Virus record (IMG/VR): IMGVR_UViG_3300032092_000005
Location: 62,001-126,000 of that record
Strand: one strand, 5' to 3'
From: a virus
DNA: 64,000 nucleotides
Shown here: positions 59,355-64,000 of the stretch, piece by piece
Layout of the letters: each line of letters starts with the position of its first letter
Numbering within the stretch: position 1 is the stretch's first letter
The notes under the pieces: generated by a model
Told to the model about the DNA's origin: nothing
The model's input: only the letters and a program-made list of their open reading frames with translations
Database searches by the model: none
Program-made: the position numbers and the translations under genes

Positions 59355-59873
59355 ATGGCAGAAACATTTATCAGTCCAGTAAACAAGAGCTTTCTTTCCA
59401 ACAACAAGTATCAGTTCATTCTAAGTAGAATGCCAAACATTGAGTTTTTCATTCAGAACATTACTCTTCCTGCAATGACATTGCTTTCAACAGATACGCA
59501 AACTCCATTCACTAGAATTTCAATACCATCTAATCAATTAGTATTTGATCCATTGGATATCACTATTGCACTTGATGAAGATATGAATGCGTGGTTTGAA
59601 GTTTATAACTGGATATATCAGCTAGGCAATCCTACAGGATACGATAAACTCGGTAATCTTACTCGCACTGCTGGACAAAATAATAGCATTACTTCTGATG
59701 CTACGCTAACTATCAAAACTAATTCAAACAATCCGAATGTACGCATTACGTTCAAAGACTTGTATCCATCTTCAATATCAAACATCCAATTCACATCTAC
59801 TGAAGGTCAAGAATTCCTAACAGCAAATATCAACTTCAATTACACAACATATTACGCAGAAAGAGTTGTTTAA
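59355..59873 (+). CDS. gp3: Tail-tube-fold virion protein, gp3-like tail completion candidate
   Basis: 172 residues (T4 gp3: 176). The sequence NKYQFILSRMPNIEFFIQNI, TLPAMTLLSTDTQTPFTRIS, then a helix MNAWFEVYNWIYQLGNPTGY and closing FTSTEGQEFLTANINFNYTT is that of tube-fold proteins that follow gp23 in aquatic T4-like phages and are generally labelled gp3. T4 gp3 is the hexameric tube terminator. Size, fold pattern and position agree, but direct similarity to T4 gp3 is not evident by eye, so other tube-end roles are possible. Confidence 0.6.
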   Translation: MAETFISPVNKSFLSNNKYQFILSRMPNIEFFIQNITLPAMTLLSTDTQTPFTRISIPSNQLVFDPLDITIALDEDMNAWFEVYNWIYQLGNPTGYDKLGNLTRTAGQNNSITSDATLTIKTNSNNPNVRITFKDLYPSSISNIQFTSTEGQEFLTANINFNYTTYYAERVV

Positions 59874-59876
59874 TAT

Positions 59877-59905
59877 TTGACTTGAAACTAGTATTATGAT
59901 ATAAT
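59877..59905 (+). promoter_or_regulatory. Consensus-like housekeeping promoter of uvsY
   Basis: TTGACT (59877-59882), 17-bp spacer, TATAAT (59900-59905), located right after the gp3-like stop. It switches from late structural genes to recombination genes; GAGGA lies in the leader before uvsY. Confidence 0.85.
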
Positions 59906-59932
59906 GAAGAAATTTTATGAGGACAATATATC

Positions 59933-60370
59933 ATGACACTAGACGATATCGCAGCAGAGTGGGCAAAAGATTCTAAAATTGACAAAACAGAATTAGGTGT
60001 TGAGTCAATTAGAATTCCAGAACTCCACAGCAAGTATCTGAAAATATTTTTCGATGAACGGAGAAGACTTAAAGGATACCAATTCCAATCTAGAGAAACG
60101 TATTTGAAAAAGTATGAATACTACAATGGAAAAATGTCAGAAGAAGAGATGAAAGAGTTAGGATGGGAACCTTTCATGAAGCGGCTGATGAAGGGTGAAG
60201 TAGATTACTACCTTGACGCAGACAGAGATATGATTCAAGAAAAAGCTAAGATTGTCAATCAAGAAGAAAAGATTGATATGGTAGCAGAGATAATTAAGAA
60301 TCTGAATCAAAGAAACTTTCAGATCAAAAATGCAATAGACTACCTCAAATTTACTAATGGTGTTCAATAA
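59933..60370 (+). CDS. uvsY: Recombination mediator UvsY
   Basis: 145 residues (T4: 137). UvsY helps load UvsX recombinase on gp32-covered single-stranded DNA. Family blocks: TLDDIAAEWAKDSKIDKTEL, SIRIPELHSKYLKIFFDERR, YEYYNGKM, DYYLDADRDMIQEKAKI, EIIKNLNQRNFQIKNAIDYL. The IPELH-KYL and QIKNAI-Y-KF signatures are complete. Driven by a strong early-type promoter and followed by uvsW after five bases, as in T4. Confidence 0.95.
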   Translation: MTLDDIAAEWAKDSKIDKTELGVESIRIPELHSKYLKIFFDERRRLKGYQFQSRETYLKKYEYYNGKMSEEEMKELGWEPFMKRLMKGEVDYYLDADRDMIQEKAKIVNQEEKIDMVAEIIKNLNQRNFQIKNAIDYLKFTNGVQ

Positions 60371-60375
60371 TTATA

Positions 60376-61833
60376 ATGAGTGATCAAATTTTCGTAAAGA
60401 AGAAGAATGATGCATATGCGCTATGCATTGCAGAACCTTCTGTTGAACGAGAGATGCATGATTATTTCACGTTCTATGTTCCAGGATACAAATTCATGCC
60501 AGCGTTTAGAAACAAACTCTGGGATGGTAAACTCCGTCTGTATAACATGCAGACAAAAGAAATCTATTACGGACTGATTCCATATATAGCAGCATTTGCA
60601 AAAGAACGTGACTATCCATTTGTCGTAGATGATTCTATTGAACCTGCGGATGACTTTCCTGCTTCTGATGCATTAGAATTTATTGATACTCTAGCAGTTC
60701 CATTTGAAGTGCGCGACTATCAAATCAAAGCATTCACTTACGCTATAAGAAACCGTAGAGCATTGTTGCTATCTCCTACTGCATCGGGCAAGTCGTTAAT
60801 CATCTATTTGATCACTAGATACTTAAACAAAAAAACACTTATCATTGTACCCACAATCTCATTAGTAGCACAGCTATATAAAGATTTCAAAGACTACGGA
60901 TTCGATAGTGATTCTAATATTCACCAAATCATGGGTGGAGCAAGTAAAGACACGGACATGCCAATTGTCATCTCAACATGGCAATCAATCTATAAAATGC
61001 CTCAAGAATGGTTTGAAGAATATGATCTAGTCATAGGAGATGAAGCGCATCTATTCAAAGCAAAATCGCTAGTTTCTATTCTGACTAATCTACCAGACTG
61101 CAAGTATAGATTTGGACTAACAGGCACACTTGATGGTGCGCAGACGCACAAGTTAGTGCTAGAAGGTTTGTTCGGTAGTGTAAAGAAAGTTACTAGCACA
61201 AAAGACTTGATTGACGATGGCAGACTTGCAAGATTTAAAATCAAAGCATTGGTACTTAAATATTCTGAACAGTCATCTAAGGCTTGTAAAGGATTTACAT
61301 ATCAAGAAGAGATAGATTATATTGTCACTAAGCATTCTAGAAATCAATTCATTAAAAACTTAGCAGTAAGCTTAAACGGTAATACTCTATTGTTATATCA
61401 ATTCGTTGACAAACATGGAAAAATACTGTATAATATGATTAAAGATGCTATAGCTGAAGATAGACCAATATTCTTTGTTCACGGAGATGTTGGTGTAGAT
61501 GAACGTGAAGAAGTCAGAAGAATTACTGAGAATGAATCGAATGCAATTATTGTTGCATCATATGGCACATTCTCTACTGGTATCAACATTAAGAATCTAC
61601 ATAATATCATATTTTCTTCACCAAGTAAAAGTAAAATTCGCACTCTTCAATCGATTGGTCGAGTATTGCGTCTTGGTGATAATAAAGAAGAAGCTATTCT
61701 GTTTGATATATCTGACGATATGACATACAAGAGTACTAAGAATTATACTCTGGATCATTTTATGGAAAGAATGAAGATATATAATGATGAAAAATTTGAT
61801 TATAAGATTTACACAATCAATTTAAAGGACTGA
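60376..61833 (+). CDS. uvsW: Recombination helicase UvsW
   Basis: 485 residues (T4: 587). UvsW is an SF2 helicase that branch-migrates and unwinds R-loops and recombination intermediates, shutting off origin-dependent replication. N-terminal double-strand binding domain (GYKFMPAFRNKLWDGKLRLY), then VRDYQIKAF (Q-motif-like), Walker A SPTASGKS (133-140), IIVPTISLVAQ, DEAH (222-225), GLTGTLDG, and motif V/VI region ASYGTFSTGINIKNLHNIIF, QSIGRVLRLG. An exact consensus sigma70 promoter lies within codons for the C-terminal domain. Confidence 0.96.
   Translation: MSDQIFVKKKNDAYALCIAEPSVEREMHDYFTFYVPGYKFMPAFRNKLWDGKLRLYNMQTKEIYYGLIPYIAAFAKERDYPFVVDDSIEPADDFPASDALEFIDTLAVPFEVRDYQIKAFTYAIRNRRALLLSPTASGKSLIIYLITRYLNKKTLIIVPTISLVAQLYKDFKDYGFDSDSNIHQIMGGASKDTDMPIVISTWQSIYKMPQEWFEEYDLVIGDEAHLFKAKSLVSILTNLPDCKYRFGLTGTLDGAQTHKLVLEGLFGSVKKVTSTKDLIDDGRLARFKIKALVLKYSEQSSKACKGFTYQEEIDYIVTKHSRNQFIKNLAVSLNGNTLLLYQFVDKHGKILYNMIKDAIAEDRPIFFVHGDVGVDEREEVRRITENESNAIIVASYGTFSTGINIKNLHNIIFSSPSKSKIRTLQSIGRVLRLGDNKEEAILFDISDDMTYKSTKNYTLDHFMERMKIYNDEKFDYKIYTINLKD
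61406..61434 (+). promoter_or_regulatory. Perfect consensus sigma70 promoter inside uvsW
   Basis: TTGACA (61406-61411), exactly 17 bp, TATAAT (61429-61434), within the uvsW coding sequence. Start expected near 61441. It could drive the unknown small gene and gp55 downstream, or an internal transcript. Confidence 0.6.
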
Positions 61834-61836
61834 TGA

Positions 61837-62220
61837 ATGCACCAAGAAGAAAAAGAGCAACCATCTTTTGAAATATGTAAAGTATTGAAGTTGACTAATG
61901 GCGAAACTATCGTAGGAATTGTTTCTAAAGAAACGTTTTCCTATGTAGAAGTAACTATGCCATATAAATTAACTACTGTTAGTTTGGGTAATGGAAGATC
62001 ACATTTAGTAGCACAAGAATGGGACAACTCAATCAATGTAGATATTCCTGTGAGAGTATTTAAGACTGCGATTGTTGCAGTTGCGGAACCAAATGAAATA
62101 ATTATGAAAAGCTTTGCTAATTTAACTGATGATACTCCGATTGAAGATTTCAGTGAAGATGCTAAAGAAGAATTCTATGAAGCAATGCTTAAGAACTTTA
62201 ACTCAGATAAGATACAATAA
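61837..62220 (+). CDS. Small beta-rich protein between uvsW and gp55 (Sm-like candidate)
   Basis: 127 residues. The core CKVLKLTNGETIVGIVSKET, then YVEVTMPYKLTTVSLGNGRS, and a Pro-closing IPVRVFKTAIVAVAEPNEII resembles a small Sm-like beta barrel (L-NG-x-x-x-G). Proteins of this kind occupy the same place in aquatic T4-like phages. The C-terminus is acidic and helical (DDTPIEDFSEDAKEEFYEAM). RNA or single-stranded DNA binding is conceivable but unproven. It has a possible ribosome site (AAAGGA) and an upstream promoter within uvsW. Confidence 0.6.
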   Translation: MHQEEKEQPSFEICKVLKLTNGETIVGIVSKETFSYVEVTMPYKLTTVSLGNGRSHLVAQEWDNSINVDIPVRVFKTAIVAVAEPNEIIMKSFANLTDDTPIEDFSEDAKEEFYEAMLKNFNSDKIQ

Positions 62221-62231
62221 GACTTAATCAA

Positions 62232-62276
62232 AACTGACACCGTAGTATAACACTACCAACCACCACTTGTCAATAG
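62232..62276 (+). promoter_or_regulatory. Shared promoter/leader element, copy B, upstream of gp55
   Basis: TATAACACTAC (62246-62256), nine bases, CTTGTCAATAG (62266-62276), preceded by a 14-base block (62232-62245) matching copy A at 10 of 14 positions. Same spacing as copy A at 19160-19204. It ends 17 bases before the gp55 ATG at 62294. Confidence 0.62.
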
Positions 62277-62293
62277 ACAAAGAAAGAAATACC

Positions 62294-62893
62294 ATGGCTA
62301 GTACACATTATGTAAACAATGCAGACTTCTTGCAGGAAATGATCATCTATAAGAAGATGGTAAAAGATGCAGAAGCGGAAAACAAAGATCGCCCGAGGGT
62401 TCCAGAGTATATTGGCACCTGCATGTTTAAGATTGCAACACACTTAGCACGTAAGCCAAACTTTGCCAATTACACATTCAAAGAGGACATGATATCTGAT
62501 GGTATTGAAAACTGCCTGTTGTACATTGACAATTTTGATCCTGAGAAGTATAGTAATCCATTTGCATACTTTACTCAGATAATTTACTATGCGTTTCTTA
62601 GAAGAATCCAAAAGGAAAAGAAGCATATGTACATTAGATACAAGAGTATGCAGAATGAAATCATTAATGTATTAGTAGACAATGCGGGTGAAGAATTCGT
62701 ATCGTCACATATGAACGGAATGATCAATGATGCATACAGCGATAATTTCATTAAGGAATTTATCGAAGCATTTGAGACAAACAAAAAGAACAAGGCTCCT
62801 GCACCAAAAAAGAAAGCTGTAAAGGGAGTTATTAAATTTATGGAGAATGAAGAAAATGAGCAACAATCACACACCATTGCCAGTGCAGCTTGA
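62294..62893 (+). CDS. gp55: Late sigma factor gp55
   Basis: 199 residues (T4: 185). gp55 is the sigma-family subunit that makes host RNA polymerase recognise TATAAATA. Blocks: RPRVPEYIGTCMFKIATHLA, NYTFKEDMISDGIENCLLYI, DNFDPEKYSNPFAYFTQIIY, YAFLRRIQKEKKHMYIRYKS (sigma region 2-like -10 recognition). The ATG at 62294 is preferred over a TTG at 62267, which lies inside the conserved leader element. Its C-terminal tail (ENEENEQQSHTIASAA) is the clamp-binding part in T4, here different in sequence. Directly upstream is an early-type promoter element. Confidence 0.95.
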   Translation: MASTHYVNNADFLQEMIIYKKMVKDAEAENKDRPRVPEYIGTCMFKIATHLARKPNFANYTFKEDMISDGIENCLLYIDNFDPEKYSNPFAYFTQIIYYAFLRRIQKEKKHMYIRYKSMQNEIINVLVDNAGEEFVSSHMNGMINDAYSDNFIKEFIEAFETNKKNKAPAPKKKAVKGVIKFMENEENEQQSHTIASAA

Positions 62894-63041
62894 GTATTGG
62901 ATTAAAATCGTAGAGAACAAAAGAAGTCCTATGGATTTAAAAGCAAATGCAGTCTTGCATTTACGTTCAGTTCGTGATACAATAAACAATGTCCTTGACG
63001 CACCCACTCCTAACCGCTGGAATACTCCCTATAAAAAATGA
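62856..63041 (+). CDS. Small protein between gp55 and gp47
   Basis: 61 residues from the ATG at 62856 (62847 would add three). It overlaps the gp55 end by 38 bases and the gp47 start by ATGA. The sequence PLPVQLEYWIKIVENKRSPM, DLKANAVLHLRSVRDTINNV, and a C-terminal NRWNTPYKK is shared by small proteins preceding gp47 in aquatic T4-like phages. Helical and basic at the end; function unknown, possibly linked to gp46/47 or gp55. Confidence 0.62.
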   Translation: MSNNHTPLPVQLEYWIKIVENKRSPMDLKANAVLHLRSVRDTINNVLDAPTPNRWNTPYKK

Positions 63042-64000
63042 AAATTTGTTTACTTGGCGATACGCACTTTGGAATCAGAAACGATTCCAAAGTCTTTCAT
63101 GAATACTATGAGAAATTTTATGATGAAATTTTCTTTCCATACTTAAAGCAGAATGGCATTGATACCGTCATTCAGCTTGGAGATTTATTCGACAGACGGA
63201 AGTACATCAACTTCCTGTCGCTGACTGAGAGTAGACGTTACTTTTTTGATAAGCTTCGGAATGAAGGCATTCATCTTCATGCATTGATCGGCAACCATGA
63301 TATCTTCTACAAGCATACGTTAGAAGTGAATTCGCCCGAGCTATTGCTTAAGGGCTACGACAACATCACGCTATGGAATAAAGAAGGCACATTAGAACTT
63401 GATGGACTTGCTATCGATATGATTCCGTGGATGTGTAATGACAATGAAAAGCAGATCATGGACTTTATCAATAGCAGCGTGTCGCCTATCTGTCTTGGTC
63501 ACTTTGAACTATTAGGCTTTGAAATGTCTAAGGGCGTAGAAAGTCATGAGGGTGTCAAATCGACATTCCTATCACGGTATGATCACGTATACAGTGGACA
63601 CTATCATACAAAGTCTACAAGTAAAAACGTTAGCTATCTTGGCACACCTTACGAACTATTCTGGAGTGACTACAAAGACATAAAGGGATTCTATGTGCTG
63701 GACACTAAAGATAATTCGGTAGAGTTTGTAGAGAATCCATTGCGCATGTTCTACAAGATTAATTACAATGACGCAGACGGACAAGAACTCAATATCGATT
63801 ACTCAGAATATACAAACACATACGTCAAAGTCGTTGTTATAAACAAGCAGAACCCATTCAAGTTTGACACTATGATGGATGAACTATATAAAGCATTACC
63901 GACTGACATTACTATTGTAGAAGACTTCACAGAGGCTTCATTGAACGGTGATGATGACGAAATTAATCAAGCAGAGGATACTGTCACTATCCTATCAAAC
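63038..64000 (+). CDS. gp47: Recombination endonuclease subunit gp47, 3' end cut by window
   Basis: The first 321 codons of an SbcD/Mre11-type nuclease (T4 gp47: 339), so only the last part is missing. With gp46 it resects DNA ends for recombination-dependent replication. All metallophosphoesterase motifs are visible: GDTHFG (Asp8, His10), LGDLFDRR (Asp49), GNHD (Asn86, His87), GHFE (His155) and GHYH (His188, His190). It starts at an ATGA overlap with the previous small gene. The gene was recognised directly from the sequence because no stop codon falls in the window. Confidence 0.95.
   Translation, partial: MKICLLGDTHFGIRNDSKVFHEYYEKFYDEIFFPYLKQNGIDTVIQLGDLFDRRKYINFLSLTESRRYFFDKLRNEGIHLHALIGNHDIFYKHTLEVNSPELLLKGYDNITLWNKEGTLELDGLAIDMIPWMCNDNEKQIMDFINSSVSPICLGHFELLGFEMSKGVESHEGVKSTFLSRYDHVYSGHYHTKSTSKNVSYLGTPYELFWSDYKDIKGFYVLDTKDNSVEFVENPLRMFYKINYNDADGQELNIDYSEYTNTYVKVVVINKQNPFKFDTMMDELYKALPTDITIVEDFTEASLNGDDDEINQAEDTVTILSN

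Noticed and set aside
62267-62293. Upstream TTG start for gp55
   Set aside because: It lies inside the CTTGTCAATAG leader motif shared with another gene, where the sequence is explained by the regulatory element; the ATG at 62294 has a purine-rich site upstream.
1-64000. tRNA genes
   Set aside because: No cloverleaf with GTTC-AANCC or similar T-arm was noticed in the short gaps between genes; a covariance-model scan would be decisive.

Overview
This window is part of the genome of a tailed bacteriophage with a contractile tail: an AT-rich T4-like myovirus. The evidence is a nearly complete set of T4-type virion genes in T4-like order (baseplate wedge, fibre block, neck, terminase, sheath, tube, portal, prohead core, protease, scaffold, capsid), T4-type recombination and late-transcription genes (gp32, gp59, gp33, gp55, uvsY, uvsW, gp47), and many copies of the T4 late-promoter octamer TATAAATA just upstream of virion genes. 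The host cannot be named from the sequence. Textbook TTGACT/TTGACA-17 bp-TATAAT promoters show it uses an ordinary housekeeping sigma factor. Several gene variants (cysteine-free gp32, gp5 without lysozyme, adhesin-rich fibre block) resemble those of aquatic T4-like phages more than coliphage T4.

Layout. 1-1115: end of an accessory cassette (RpiB-like sugar isomerase, cupin, GDPD-like protein) with overlapping genes. 1165-3947: secreted SleB-type endolysin, then the gp33 - acidic unknown - gp59 - gp32 block, closed by a bidirectional terminator. 3994-13238, minus strand: gp4, a conserved unknown, a gp54-like tube protein, gp26, a small ORF in the -1 frame, and a 2174-residue tape measure with an embedded lytic transglycosylase-like domain. 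13275-19427, plus strand: gp48, gp53, gp27-like hub, a zeta-toxin-like P-loop kinase, a gp5 spike carrying a C-terminal Hint domain, and two small proteins. 19442-25513: gp25, gp6, gp7-like, gp8. 25531-46159: the fibre/adhesin block, including 2030- and 2782-residue proteins and three paralogous carbohydrate-binding-like adhesins. 46210-59873: gp13, 14, 15, 16, 17, 18, two tandem gp19 tubes, gp20, gp67-like, gp68-like, a small structural protein, gp21, gp22, gp23 and a gp3-like protein. 59933-64000: uvsY, uvsW, an unknown small protein, gp55, a small protein, and the start of gp47, cut by the window edge.

How it works together. gp55 and gp33 direct host RNA polymerase to the late promoters that drive the virion genes. 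gp32, gp59, uvsY, uvsW and gp47 serve recombination-dependent replication. gp20/67/68/21/22/23 build and mature the head, gp16/17 package DNA, and gp13/14/15/3 finish neck and tail. The most striking signal is between gp26 and the small ORF before the tape measure: a classic T_TTT_TTC slippery heptamer, the gp26 stop a few bases later, a hairpin at standard spacing, and a -1 ORF with neither ATG nor Shine-Dalgarno. This has the architecture of the lambda G/GT tail-chaperone frameshift and suggests that gp26 is the G-type chaperone of this phage. A second notable theme is the apparent move of peptidoglycan-cutting activity from gp5 to the tape measure, while gp5 has gained a Hint self-processing domain. 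No tRNA genes, CRISPR arrays, insertion sequences or gene-free stretches over 300 bases were seen.
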